A stretch of 64,000 nt of DNA from Streptomyces olivaceus. GTDB lineage: Bacteria; Actinomycetota; Actinomycetes; Streptomycetales; Streptomycetaceae. The notes beneath the pieces were generated by a model. The model searched no databases. It was not told the origin of the DNA and saw only the letters and a list, made by a program, of their open reading frames with translations. The DNA lies in the NCBI RefSeq assembly GCF_000721235.1, contig NZ_JOFH01000012.1, positions 120,520 through 184,519 on the forward strand, read 5' to 3'. A program made the translations under genes and the position numbers. This document shows, one piece after another, positions 24,050 through 34,277 of the stretch (the stretch's first letter is position 1; each line of letters begins with the position of its first letter).

Positions 24050-26464
24050 ATGAGCGAGACGGCCTGCGCCAGAACCGGCTGCCCGGGCCGCGTCATGGTC
24101 ACCGGGTTCTGCGACACCTGCTACCGCCGTCCGCCCGCCCCCGAACCCCCGTCCGCGGGAGTCGCCGCAGGCCCGACCGGTGCCGTCCCGTCCGCCGAGA
24201 CCCCGGAGGGCCCCACCGGGCCGGCCGCCGGCGGACTGGACCGGGACGGACTGCCGGCCCTGCCCCACCTGTCCTCCCCGGACCCCGCGGAAGCCGCCGA
24301 CACCGTCGCCCGGCCACCCACCGGCGGCCGGCGCTGCGGTGTCGACAACTGCGCCGGAACCATCGGTGTCTCCTACGACGGCGGTCCCGCGCCCGACCAC
24401 GGGTACTGCCCGGACTGCGGCCGGAAGTACTCGTTCCTGCCGAAGCTGCGTCCCGGCGACCGGGTCGGCGGCCACTACGAGGTACTGGGCTACCTCGCCG
24501 TCGGCGGCCACGGCTGGGTCTACCTGGCCGAGGACAACCGCGTGCCCGGCCTGCACGTCGTCCTCAAGGGGCTGATCAACACCGGCGACGCCGTGGCCCG
24601 GCGGGTGGCGGTGGAGGAACGCCGCTCGCTCACCACGCTGCACCACCGCGACATCGTCCGCATTGTCACCCACGTGCAGCACCGGGCGCCCGGCGACGCG
24701 GAGCCGACCGGCTACATCGTGATGGAGTACGTCGGCGGCCGCTCCCTCGCCTGGATCCGCTTCGCCCCCGAGGACGAGCTGACCCGGCTCTTCGGGCCGG
24801 GCGGTCTGGAGTTCGGGCACGTCATCACGTACGGCTGCAAGATCCTCGGGGCACTGGAGTACCTGCACGACCGAGGGCTGCTCTACTGCGACATGAAGCC
24901 CGAGAACGTCATCCACTACGGCCGCGAGATCAAGGTCATCGACCTGGGCGCCGTCCGCCGGATCGACGACCGCTCCTCCGGGCTCGTCCATACCCAGGGC
25001 TATGCCCCGCCGAAGCAGGAGCGCGACGAACGCGGCCTCGACACCGACAGCGACCTGTACACCGTCGGACGGACCCTGAAGGTCCTCGCCGAGCGCGCCG
25101 CCCGGCCCGCCGGACTGGCCGCCCGCTCCTTCGAGGCGCTGATCCGCCGGGCCACGCACCACGAGCCCGCCGCCCGGTTCCGTTCCGCCGCGGAGATGTC
25201 CCGGCAGCTGTGGGAGGTGCTGCGCGAGCACCAGGCGCTCGGCGGGCACGAGCCGTACCCGGAGCGCTCCACCCGGTTCGAGCCCACCGCCGCGGTCTTC
25301 GGCGCCGCCCTCGGCACGGTCCCGCCGCTGGAGCGGTGGACCCGCGCCCCCGGCACCGACGCACCCGGGCTGCCTGCCGGGGCGCCCGAGCCCCGGGCGA
25401 CCACGCGTGCGCTGCCGGTCCCCCTGCCCGACGCCTCCGACCACGCGGCCGTACTGCTCGGCGGGCTGGCCGCGGACACCCCCGACCGCATCGCCGCCCG
25501 CGCGGAGGGCGACCCGGCGCTGCGCACCGTCGAGACCGCGCTGTGGCTGTGCCGCGCCTACCTGGACGCCGGGAACGCGGGACGGGCCGCGGAGTGGGTG
25601 GACCGGGCCAAGGGGTGGACCGGCGACTACGACTGGCGAATCTTCTGGCACCGGGGTCTGGTCCACCTCACGCGCGGCGCGGTCGACCGCGCGGAGGACG
25701 AGTTCGCCGCCACCTACGCGGCGCTGCCCGGCGAGGCGGCGCCGAAGCTGGCGCTCGGATACTGCGCCGAGTACCTGGCCGAGCGGCTGCGGGAGGCCAC
25801 CGAGCCCCAGGCGGCGCAGGCACGGGACCGCGCGGCGCAGGCCGAGGAGTTCTACGAAGCCGTTCTGCGGCGCGACCCCACGCAGGGCAGCGCCGCCTTC
25901 GGGCTGGCCCGCGTCCGGCTGCGCCACGGCGGACGCCGCGCGGCCGTCGAGGTGCTGGACGGGGTGCCGACCACCTCCCGGCACTACGACACCGCCCGCC
26001 TGGCGGCCGTGCGGATCCTGGCCGGCCGGCTGACCGGCGGAGCCGGACCGCTCGCCGCCGAGCTGAGCGAGGCCGCCGAACGGCTGGCCGGACTGAACCT
26101 GGACGGCAGCGGCTCCTGGGACCGGCTGGTGGCCGAGCTGCGGGAGCACGCGCTGGCCTGCCGCCCGGCCGGTGGCTGGGGGAGCGGGTTCCCCGCCGGT
26201 GAGCTGTTCGGCCGGGAGGACACCGAGGAGGCGCTGCGCGGGCTGCTGTCCCGTTCTCTGAGACGGCTCGCCGCCCAGGCGGGCAGCGCGGGCGAGCGCG
26301 GAGACCTGCTGGACGCGGCGTATGCGGTGCTCCCGGAACCGGCCGGCCTGCTGGAGCTGCTGCGGGGCCGGGGCGGGGGCCGGGGCCGGGGACGAAGCAG
26401 AGGACCGGAAGAGGGGCAGCGGGGAGGGCGGGGAGCGGGGCCTGGACGGCGCCGTACGGCGTGA
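24050..26464 (+). CDS. PknG-like serine/threonine kinase with zinc ribbons and TPRs
   Basis: 804 residues. N-terminal CxxxxC-CxxC ribbon (Cys6, 11, 21, 24), then a rubredoxin-like ribbon (Cys96, 101, 120, 123) leading into YSFLPKLRPGDRVGG, as in mycobacterial PknG. The kinase domain is about 143-400, with VVLKG (Lys173), YCDMKPEN (Asp281, non-RD type) and IDLGAV (Asp298 in place of DFG). The C-terminal helical repeats (about 440-720) match the PknG TPR region. The end is an RG-rich tail. PknG controls 2-oxoglutarate and glutamate metabolism through GarA/OdhI in mycobacteria and corynebacteria; a similar role here is inferred. ATG 24050 has ACGAGGAG at about 7 nt. The downstream VWA gene starts about 70 bp later. 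Confidence 0.88.
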   Translation: MSETACARTGCPGRVMVTGFCDTCYRRPPAPEPPSAGVAAGPTGAVPSAETPEGPTGPAAGGLDRDGLPALPHLSSPDPAEAADTVARPPTGGRRCGVDNCAGTIGVSYDGGPAPDHGYCPDCGRKYSFLPKLRPGDRVGGHYEVLGYLAVGGHGWVYLAEDNRVPGLHVVLKGLINTGDAVARRVAVEERRSLTTLHHRDIVRIVTHVQHRAPGDAEPTGYIVMEYVGGRSLAWIRFAPEDELTRLFGPGGLEFGHVITYGCKILGALEYLHDRGLLYCDMKPENVIHYGREIKVIDLGAVRRIDDRSSGLVHTQGYAPPKQERDERGLDTDSDLYTVGRTLKVLAERAARPAGLAARSFEALIRRATHHEPAARFRSAAEMSRQLWEVLREHQALGGHEPYPERSTRFEPTAAVFGAALGTVPPLERWTRAPGTDAPGLPAGAPEPRATTRALPVPLPDASDHAAVLLGGLAADTPDRIAARAEGDPALRTVETALWLCRAYLDAGNAGRAAEWVDRAKGWTGDYDWRIFWHRGLVHLTRGAVDRAEDEFAATYAALPGEAAPKLALGYCAEYLAERLREATEPQAAQARDRAAQAEEFYEAVLRRDPTQGSAAFGLARVRLRHGGRRAAVEVLDGVPTTSRHYDTARLAAVRILAGRLTGGAGPLAAELSEAAERLAGLNLDGSGSWDRLVAELREHALACRPAGGWGSGFPAGELFGREDTEEALRGLLSRSLRRLAAQAGSAGERGDLLDAAYAVLPEPAGLLELLRGRGGGRGRGRSRGPEEGQRGGRGAGPGRRRTA

Positions 26465-26534
26465 GCGCGCGGCGGAGCGAGGAGCGACGACGAGCGACGA
26501 CGAGCGACTGCGAGGTCGAGGGGGCACGGGCAGC

Positions 26535-28130
26535 GTGGACACGGGAACACCCCGGACGGGCGGGAAGACCGGCGGAACGGCTGGGAGGGCTGGGACCGGC
26601 GGGAGGGCCGTCGGGGCTGACGGGGCCGCGGCGACGGGCGGGGCCGCTGGGCCGGCCCAGCGGCGCGCGGAGGCAGGTGCGGAGACCGGCCCCGGCGTCG
26701 GCCTGGAGGTCAGCCAGTGGAAGTACCTGTCCACCGCGGCGGGCGACCCGCAGATGCACGCCATCCTCAGCGTGCGCGTGGACGGCACCGGGGCCGGTGC
26801 CCGCCCGGGCGGCCCGGTGCTCGCGCAGGTGCTCGCCGTGGACTGCTCCAGTTCGATGACCTGGCCGGTCGAGAAGCTGCACGCGGCGCAGCAGGCGGCC
26901 GTCGCGGCGGTCCGCAGGCTGCCCGACGGCACCCCGTTCGCGGTGGTCCGGGGCAACGAGCAGGCGACCGTGGTGTACCCGGACACCCCGGGCATGGCCC
27001 GCGCCTCGGACCGCACCCGCGCACGGGCGGAGCGGGCCGTGCACGGGATGGTCGCGGGCGGCGGCACCTGCATCGGAGCCTGGCTGGACCTGAGCCGCCG
27101 GCTGCTGGCGGAACAGGACGCGCCCCTCGGGCACGTCCTGCTGCTCACCGACGGCAAGAACCAGCACGACGAGCAGATGCCGCTGGCCCGGGTGCTGGAC
27201 GAGTGCGCGGGCCGTTTCGTGTGCGACGCCTGGGGCATCGGGGACGGCTGGGACGGCCGGGAACTGCTGCGGATCGCCCGCAGGCTGCACGGCAGCGCCT
27301 CCTCGGTGCGCGAGGAGGCGGCCCTGCCGGGGGAGTACGAGCAGCTGATGAACCGTCTGCTCACCAAGACCGTCCCCGAGCTGACCGTCCGGGTGACCGC
27401 GATGCCCGGGTGCGCCGTGCGCTACCTCAAACAGGTCTTCCCCACCGAGGTGGAGCTGAGCGACGAGGACGGCACCGGACGGTTCGTCACCCGGGCCTGG
27501 GGCGACGAGACCCGCCGTTACCACCTGTGCCTGGCCGCCGACCCCGCCGGCCGGCCGCGCCGGGAGGACCTCCAGCTCGCCGTGGCCGCCGTCGACGTAC
27601 CCGGCGACGACGCGGTGCGGCTGCCGCCGCCGCAGCCCTGCCTGGTGCACTGGACCGACGACCCGGCCCTGTCCGGGCACACCGACGCCCAGGTCGAGCA
27701 CTTCGAGCAGCACCAGCGGCTCGGCGAGGCGGTCGCCGCCGCCACCGACGCGCACCGCCGCGGGCAGTCCGAGTCGGCCGAGCAGTGGCTGGGCCGGGCC
27801 GTGCAGCTCGCCCACGCCATGGGCGCCGAGGAGCAGCTCGGCCGGCTGGCCCGGCTGGTGCGGATCGACGACGCGCAGGAGGGCCGGGTCGCCCTGCGCC
27901 CCGGTGCGGTGGCCGTCGACTTCCACCACCTGATCACCGCGAGCAGCCACAGCACCTACGGTCCCGCGTCCGGCACCGGCACCGGCACCGGCACCGGCAC
28001 CGGCGGCGGCACCGCGGGCACCGCGCGGGGCGGCGCGGCCACCGTGCGCTGCCCCGTCTGCACCCACGGTGCGCCGGCGGCCGCCCGGTTCTGCCCGACC
28101 TGCGGTCACTCCTTCGGGGAACGGGCGTGA
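26535..28130 (+). CDS. VWA-domain protein with C-terminal zinc ribbon
   Basis: About 531 residues. The first 60 residues are Gly/Thr/Ala-rich. The von Willebrand A domain (about 95-280) has a MIDAS-like DCSSS (Asp103), a threonine in GGTCIGAWLD and the aspartate in LTDGKNQHD, so metal-dependent ligand binding is likely. A beta-rich C-terminal part and a helical segment follow, then a simple GTGTGT stretch coded by a hexanucleotide repeat and a two-CxxC zinc ribbon (VRCPVCTHGA ... FCPTCGHSF). The start is uncertain: GTG 26535 has a GAGGGGG site about 11 nt upstream. The GTGA overlap with the next gene shows an operon. It is probably a scaffold or effector-binding partner of the PknG-like kinase. 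Confidence 0.82.
   Translation: MDTGTPRTGGKTGGTAGRAGTGGRAVGADGAAATGGAAGPAQRRAEAGAETGPGVGLEVSQWKYLSTAAGDPQMHAILSVRVDGTGAGARPGGPVLAQVLAVDCSSSMTWPVEKLHAAQQAAVAAVRRLPDGTPFAVVRGNEQATVVYPDTPGMARASDRTRARAERAVHGMVAGGGTCIGAWLDLSRRLLAEQDAPLGHVLLLTDGKNQHDEQMPLARVLDECAGRFVCDAWGIGDGWDGRELLRIARRLHGSASSVREEAALPGEYEQLMNRLLTKTVPELTVRVTAMPGCAVRYLKQVFPTEVELSDEDGTGRFVTRAWGDETRRYHLCLAADPAGRPRREDLQLAVAAVDVPGDDAVRLPPPQPCLVHWTDDPALSGHTDAQVEHFEQHQRLGEAVAAATDAHRRGQSESAEQWLGRAVQLAHAMGAEEQLGRLARLVRIDDAQEGRVALRPGAVAVDFHHLITASSHSTYGPASGTGTGTGTGTGGGTAGTARGGAATVRCPVCTHGAPAAARFCPTCGHSFGERA
27971..28000 (+). repeat. Hexanucleotide repeat (CGGCAC)x5 inside the VWA gene
   Basis: Five perfect copies coding for a Gly-Thr run before the zinc ribbon. 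Because the unit is 6 bp, copy changes keep the frame and only vary linker length. Confidence 0.9.
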
Positions 28131-29062
28131 GCACCACCGGCCGGGACCTGGCCCGACGGCTGAGGCTGCTGCTGGTCCTCGGCACGGTCACCACCCTCGC
28201 GCTGTTCTTCGCCTACCGGGGCGTGCACGACGACACCGTGCCGCTGTCCACCGAGAGCGCGCCCGGCATCCTCGCCGTCGACACCGCGCAGGGCGCGCTG
28301 CGCGAAGCACACAGGGTGGTCCGCGGCACCGGGGCCGAGGGCGACACCAGCGGCGAGTTCCTCACCCAGGTCTCGGTCGCCCAGCAGAGCCTCGCCCTGG
28401 CCGCCTCCGAGAACGTCACCGGCGTCGCGGGCCGGCACGACGTCCAGACCGTCACCGGACTGATAGCCGTCTACTCGGGATGGGTGGAGCGCCGGGGCCG
28501 CGAACCGGACGGCTCGCCCCTGCGCGCCGCCTACCTCCACTACGCCGAGAAGGTCCTCGGCCTGGAGGCCGAACCGGGAACCGAGGGCGACATCATGAGC
28601 CGCCTGGACGCCCTGCGCGGCGCACAGCTGGCCGAGGCCCGGCGGCAGGCCGCCTTCCCCTGGCAGCTGTGGTTCGGCTGGTGCACGGTCGCGGTGCTGT
28701 ACGCGGCCCTGTGCGGAGCGCTCCTGGAGACCCAGCGGTACCTGCGGCGCCGGTTCCGGCGTCCCCTGCACCTGCGGTTGCTGGCCGCCACCGCGGTGTG
28801 CGCCCTCGGCGTGCCCCTGCTGGCCCGGCACACCCTCGCGGCGCACCGCGCGATGACCGACTCCGTCGCCGACGTACGGGTGCCGGCCCGCCCGGACGCC
28901 GTCCCCGAGGTGGCCGGCGAGGTGCAGGGCGCGCTCGCCGACGCCGGGTTCTGGACCTCACTGTCCGACTGGGTACTGCTCGGAGGAGCCGTGGTGGTGG
29001 CGCTGACGGTGTGGGGACTGTGGCCGCGGATCGCCGAGTACCGCTTCCGGGGCCCCCGATGA
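28127..29062 (+). CDS. GlnX-like four-helix membrane sensor
   Basis: 311 residues. Transmembrane segments are visible at about 12-30, 180-200, 225-245 and 282-302. A roughly 150-residue helical extracellular part lies between TM1 and TM2 (PLSTESAPGILAVDTAQGAL onwards). This layout and the neighbours match GlnX of mycobacteria, which links the binding protein GlnH outside to the kinase PknG inside. The sequence relation is inferred from topology and gene order. The GTG start overlaps the VWA stop (GTGA) and the end overlaps the next ATG (ATGA), so three proteins are translationally coupled. Confidence 0.78.
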   Translation: MSTTGRDLARRLRLLLVLGTVTTLALFFAYRGVHDDTVPLSTESAPGILAVDTAQGALREAHRVVRGTGAEGDTSGEFLTQVSVAQQSLALAASENVTGVAGRHDVQTVTGLIAVYSGWVERRGREPDGSPLRAAYLHYAEKVLGLEAEPGTEGDIMSRLDALRGAQLAEARRQAAFPWQLWFGWCTVAVLYAALCGALLETQRYLRRRFRRPLHLRLLAATAVCALGVPLLARHTLAAHRAMTDSVADVRVPARPDAVPEVAGEVQGALADAGFWTSLSDWVLLGGAVVVALTVWGLWPRIAEYRFRGPR

Positions 29063-30264
29063 GGCGCCCGGGGGCCCGCACGCTCGGCGTCCTCTGCCTC
29101 TGCCTGGTCCTGCTCGGTGCGGGCGTGTACGCCGGGGTCCGCTGGGCGCGCGACTGGCAGGGCTCGGTCACCCTGCTCGCCAACTGGAGCGGCGCGGAGC
29201 GCGCGGAGTTCGAGGAGCACGTCGTCGAGCCGTTCGAGGAGAAGTACCGGATCGACGTCGTCTACCAGGGCAGTTCCGCGCTCAGCCAGGTACTGGCCGC
29301 CGACATGGCGGCCGGCGACCCGCCCGACGTGGCGGTGCTGCCCGGCCCCGGCGAGCTGCTCGCCTACGCCGTCGACGGGCAGCTCCACCCGCTGGACGGA
29401 CTCTTCGACGCCGCGGACTACGACCGGTTCTGGGCCCCCGAGGTCACCGTGCGGGGGCAGGGCGCCCACACCTACTGGCTGCCTGTGAAGACCGGCCTGA
29501 AGAGCATGGTCTGGTACACCGGACAGGCTCCCACCGCGAAGTCGGCGGGGCCTGCTGCACGCTGGTGCGCCGGCTTGGAGTCCGGCGCGACCTCCGGCTG
29601 GCCCGGCACCGACTGGGTGGAGGACATCCTGCTCCAGCAGGCCGGCCCGCAGGTGTACGAGGACTGGGCCAACGGCAGGCTGCCGTGGACCGACGAGGCC
29701 GTGCGCAGGGCCTGGACGACCTGGGCCGGCCTGGTGGGCGCGGGCGACGGCGCCCGGGTCGAGCAGGTGCTGACCACCGCCTTCGACGCGGACTGCGCGC
29801 CGGGCAGCCTGGAGCACCAGGGCTCCTTCCGCGCCGGTCACTGGCGGCAGGCGGGCGGCGACCACGTCCACTCCTCCGCGGTCGTGCCCGGCGCCGGGCC
29901 GGACGCCGGCGCCTGGGAGGTCTCCGGCGACCTCGCGGCCGTACTGCGGCCCACGCCGGAGGCCGAGCAGCTGATCCGCTACCTCGCCGATCCGGACACC
30001 GCGCTGCCCGAGTACACCGCGAACCGGGCGGCGGCCCCGGCCGAGGGCCAGGACGCCACCGGGCGGGAGATCGGCACCGTCCTGCGCGACCCCGGCCGGG
30101 CCCGCTGCTGGGACGCCTCCGACGCGATGCCCCGCACCGTCCGCGACGCCTTCCACCAGGCCGTACTGCGCCACTTCGCCGACCCGTCCGACCTGGACAC
30201 CCGCCTGGAGGAACTGGAGCGCCTCCGCACACCCCAGAACCTCCCCGTCTGCGGCCCGAGCTGA
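29059..30264 (+). CDS. Extracellular solute-binding protein, orphan (sensor-type)
   Basis: 401 residues. An N-terminal hydrophobic segment (about 8-27, LGVLCLCLVLLGAGVYAG) is a signal peptide or membrane anchor; I see no clear lipobox. The rest is like family 1 (maltose-type) ABC binding proteins: VTLLANWSGAERAEFEEHV, then YQGSSALSQVLAADMAAGDPPDV further on, and a C-terminal lobe with cysteines. No ABC permease or ATPase genes are nearby. It ends the operon of kinase, VWA and GlnX-like genes, so it probably senses a ligand for signalling. In mycobacteria the equivalent GlnH belongs to another binding-protein family, so the ligand may differ. Ligand unknown. Confidence 0.8.
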   Translation: MRRPGARTLGVLCLCLVLLGAGVYAGVRWARDWQGSVTLLANWSGAERAEFEEHVVEPFEEKYRIDVVYQGSSALSQVLAADMAAGDPPDVAVLPGPGELLAYAVDGQLHPLDGLFDAADYDRFWAPEVTVRGQGAHTYWLPVKTGLKSMVWYTGQAPTAKSAGPAARWCAGLESGATSGWPGTDWVEDILLQQAGPQVYEDWANGRLPWTDEAVRRAWTTWAGLVGAGDGARVEQVLTTAFDADCAPGSLEHQGSFRAGHWRQAGGDHVHSSAVVPGAGPDAGAWEVSGDLAAVLRPTPEAEQLIRYLADPDTALPEYTANRAAAPAEGQDATGREIGTVLRDPGRARCWDASDAMPRTVRDAFHQAVLRHFADPSDLDTRLEELERLRTPQNLPVCGPS

Positions 30265-30447
30265 TCGCGCCTGCAGGGAGCGCCCCACAGGCGCGCGGCG
30301 AACCGCGCGGCCGACCCCGCCACTGGCCCACCACCGGCCCGCTACCGACCCACCACCGGCCCACCACCGGCCCGCGGCCGGCCAACAACCTCGCCCCCCC
30401 AGGCCCCATCCGACGCCACCCCCGGAGGGCATGGCAGGCTTGGCGGC

Positions 30448-31134
30448 ATGGCCGCGCAGATCAACCCCAGCATCCTGTCCGCCGACTTCGCCCGCCTCGC
30501 GGACGAGGCCGAGGCGGTCCGGGGAGCCGACTGGCTCCACGTCGACGTCATGGACAACCACTTCGTCCCGAACCTCACGCTCGGCGTGCCGGTCGTGGAG
30601 TCCCTGGCCCGCGCGACGGACACCCCGCTGGACTGCCACCTGATGATCGAGGCCCCCGACCGCTGGGCGCCGCAGTACGTGGAGGCGGGTGCCGGTTCCG
30701 TCACCTTCCACGTCGAGGCGGCCGCCGCGCCGGTGCGGCTGGCGCGGGAGATCCGGGCCAAGGGCGCCCGCGCGTCCATGGCGCTGAGGCCCGCGACGCC
30801 GATCGAGCCGTACGAGGACCTGCTGCCGGAACTCGACATGCTGCTGATCATGACGGTTGAACCCGGCTTCGGCGGGCAGGCGTTCCTCGACATCATGCTC
30901 CCCAAGATCCGCCGCACCCGTGAGCTGATCAGGAAGCACGGTCTGGAGCTGTGGCTCCAGGTCGACGGCGGGGTGTCGGCGTCGACGATCGAGCAGTGCG
31001 CCGAGGCCGGCGCGGACGTCTTCGTCGCGGGCTCCGCCGTCTACGGGGCGTCCGACCCGGCCGAGGCGGTACGTGCACTGCGCACACAGGCCGAGACGGC
31101 GACCGCCGGGGCGTCCTGGGTGTGCGACCACTGA
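30448..31134 (+). CDS. rpe: Ribulose-phosphate 3-epimerase
   Basis: 228 residues. Interconverts ribulose-5-phosphate and xylulose-5-phosphate in the pentose phosphate pathway. TIM-barrel motifs include [35 protein letters not shown] and QVDGG. Metal-binding histidines and the aspartates in these motifs are present. It follows a 180-bp spacer with short CCCACCACCGG repeats. Confidence 0.95.
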   Translation: MAAQINPSILSADFARLADEAEAVRGADWLHVDVMDNHFVPNLTLGVPVVESLARATDTPLDCHLMIEAPDRWAPQYVEAGAGSVTFHVEAAAAPVRLAREIRAKGARASMALRPATPIEPYEDLLPELDMLLIMTVEPGFGGQAFLDIMLPKIRRTRELIRKHGLELWLQVDGGVSASTIEQCAEAGADVFVAGSAVYGASDPAEAVRALRTQAETATAGASWVCDH

Positions 31135-31235
31135 GGAACAGAACGTGAACGGCTCCCATCAGGGCTGATCAAGTGCGCCGAATCTGCAAGGATGAACGGC
31201 GTATCCAGAGTGTGAACAGCAGTGAGGAGAACGCC

Positions 31236-32255
31236 GTGTCGGGTATGTCGGCGGGCCGTTCAGCCATGCGGATGGGACCCGCTGAGCTGGTCCAGGCGGC
31301 GGCCATGGCCCGCCGCTTCTACCTCGAGGGCAAGTCAAAGATCCAGATCGCGGAGGAGTTCGGCGTCAGCCGCTTCAAGGTGGCCAGGGTTCTCGAGACC
31401 GCCCTCGAGAGAGACCTTGTACGAATCGAGATCCGGGTGCCCGCGGAACTGGACGCCGAGCGTTCGGACGCCCTGCGCGCCCGCTACGGGCTCAAACACG
31501 CCGTCGTGGTGGAGTCCCCGGCGGACGCCGAGGAGACGCCCGACCCGGAGAACCTGGGCGAGGTGGCCGCCGACCTGCTCGGCGAGCTGGTCACCGAGGG
31601 CGATGTGCTGGGCCTGGCCTGGGGCCGGTCCACCATCCACATGGCGGCGGCCCTCGACCGGCTGCCGCCCTGCACCGTGGTGCAGCTGACGGGCGTCTAC
31701 GACGCGGGCACCGCCGAGCGCGGCTCGGTCGAGGCCGTCCGCCGCGCCGCCCAGGTGTCCGGGGGAGACGCGCACCCCATCTACGCGCCCATGCTCCTGC
31801 CGGACGCGGCCACCGCGCAGGCGCTGCGGCACCAGACCGGGATCGCCCGGGCCTTCGAGTACTTCGACAAGGTCACGGTCGCCTGCGTCTCCATCGGCTC
31901 CTGGGAGCCCGGCATCTCGACGGTGCACGACATGCTCAGTGACGAGGAGCGCGCGCACTACGCCTCGCTCGGTGTCGCCGCCGAGATGTCCGCGCACCTC
32001 TTCGACGCGGAGGGGCGCCGGGTCGGGCGGGACCTGGGGGAGCGGTGCATCACGGTCAAGGCCGACCAGCTCCGCCGCATCCCCGAGGTCGTGGCGATCG
32101 CGGGCGGCCAGCGCAAGGCCGCGGCCATCGACGCGGTACTGCGCTCCGGTCTCGTCACCAGCCTGGTGACGGACACGTCGGCCGCGGACTACCTGATGAC
32201 GGCGGGCTCGGCCCCGAAGTCGACGCTCAACCGGGTCGACCCCGACGGGATCTGA
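31236..32255 (+). CDS. SorC/DeoR-type sugar-binding transcriptional regulator
   Basis: 339 residues. The N-terminal HTH is at about 28-65 (KSKIQIAEEFGVSRFKVARVLE), followed by a SorC-type sugar-phosphate-binding domain (about 70-335), with GEVAADLLGEL, LAWGRST and VAIAGGQRKAAAI typical of the effector site. GTG 31236 has GAGGAG 6 nt ahead; upstream in-frame starts at 31212 and 31173 are possible. It lies 100 bp after rpe, so it may respond to a pentose or phosphosugar; targets are not visible. Confidence 0.88.
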   Translation: MSGMSAGRSAMRMGPAELVQAAAMARRFYLEGKSKIQIAEEFGVSRFKVARVLETALERDLVRIEIRVPAELDAERSDALRARYGLKHAVVVESPADAEETPDPENLGEVAADLLGELVTEGDVLGLAWGRSTIHMAAALDRLPPCTVVQLTGVYDAGTAERGSVEAVRRAAQVSGGDAHPIYAPMLLPDAATAQALRHQTGIARAFEYFDKVTVACVSIGSWEPGISTVHDMLSDEERAHYASLGVAAEMSAHLFDAEGRRVGRDLGERCITVKADQLRRIPEVVAIAGGQRKAAAIDAVLRSGLVTSLVTDTSAADYLMTAGSAPKSTLNRVDPDGI

Positions 32256-32299
32256 CACCCGGTCGGCACCGGAAACGCAGCAGGAAGGGACGGCACGGC

Positions 32300-32653
32300 A
32301 TGACCGGGGACTCCGCGGGGCGGCTCGTGGTGACGCTGGACCTCGGCGGGGTCACGGACCAGGCGGGTTTGATGGACCGCTGCGCCCGTGACCTGGCGCT
32401 GCCCGACGGTTTCGGCCGGGACTGGGACGCGCTCGCCGACTCCCTCGCCGACCCCTCCGTCTGGCCCTCGGGCACGGCGGACCGGGGGCTCGTCCTGAGC
32501 GTCGAGGGCTGGCGGGCGTACGCCGAGGCGCGGCCCGACGAGTGGTCCGTCGTCCAGGAGGTCTTCGCCGAGGCCACCGACCGCGGCCCGGGGCTCTTCG
32601 TCGCCCTCGGCCCTGGAGGTTCCTCCAAAGAGGGTCCTGACCAGCCTGGATGA
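32300..32653 (+). CDS. Barstar-like protein
   Basis: 117 residues. Resembles the barstar (barnase inhibitor) family: LVVTLDLGGVTDQAGLMDRC, LPDGFGRDWDALADSLADP and GLVLSVEGW match the family's strand-helix pattern. Barstar inhibits secreted or delivered RNases. No barnase-type nuclease gene is next to it, so it may be an orphan immunity protein or have another role. ATG 32300 follows AGGAAGGGA at some distance. Confidence 0.75.
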   Translation: MTGDSAGRLVVTLDLGGVTDQAGLMDRCARDLALPDGFGRDWDALADSLADPSVWPSGTADRGLVLSVEGWRAYAEARPDEWSVVQEVFAEATDRGPGLFVALGPGGSSKEGPDQPG

Positions 32654-32719
32654 TCTGCCCGGGGGTTGCGGACGGCCGGCCGTGGGACAATGAAGTACGT
32701 GCTCTTTCCCCCTGGCTGA

Positions 32720-34204
<1,485 letters not shown>

Positions 34205-34230
34205 CCGCGCCCGGAAAGTCCGCAGGGTTC

Positions 34231-34264
34231 CGTCAGGGTGGCTTGACGCCAAGCCACCCTGACG
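34231..34264. promoter_or_regulatory. Perfect 15-bp inverted repeat before a small HTH gene
   Basis: Stem CGTCAGGGTGGCTTG / CAAGCCACCCTGACG with a 4-nt loop, 26 bp after guaB1 and 13 bp before the ATG of the next gene. It can be the guaB1 terminator, an operator for the HTH protein that follows, or both. No U-run follows, and the HTH gene lacks a clear SD, so part of its control may be here. Confidence 0.6.
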
Positions 34265-34277
34265 TGACGCTGGACGC

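Noticed and set aside
29059..29140. Lipoprotein signal in the binding protein
   Set aside because: Cysteines occur in the hydrophobic core but no proper lipobox sits at its end; described as signal or anchor instead.
32300..32653. Toxin-antitoxin pair with the barstar-like protein
   Set aside because: No nuclease gene is adjacent; only the inhibitor-like protein is present.
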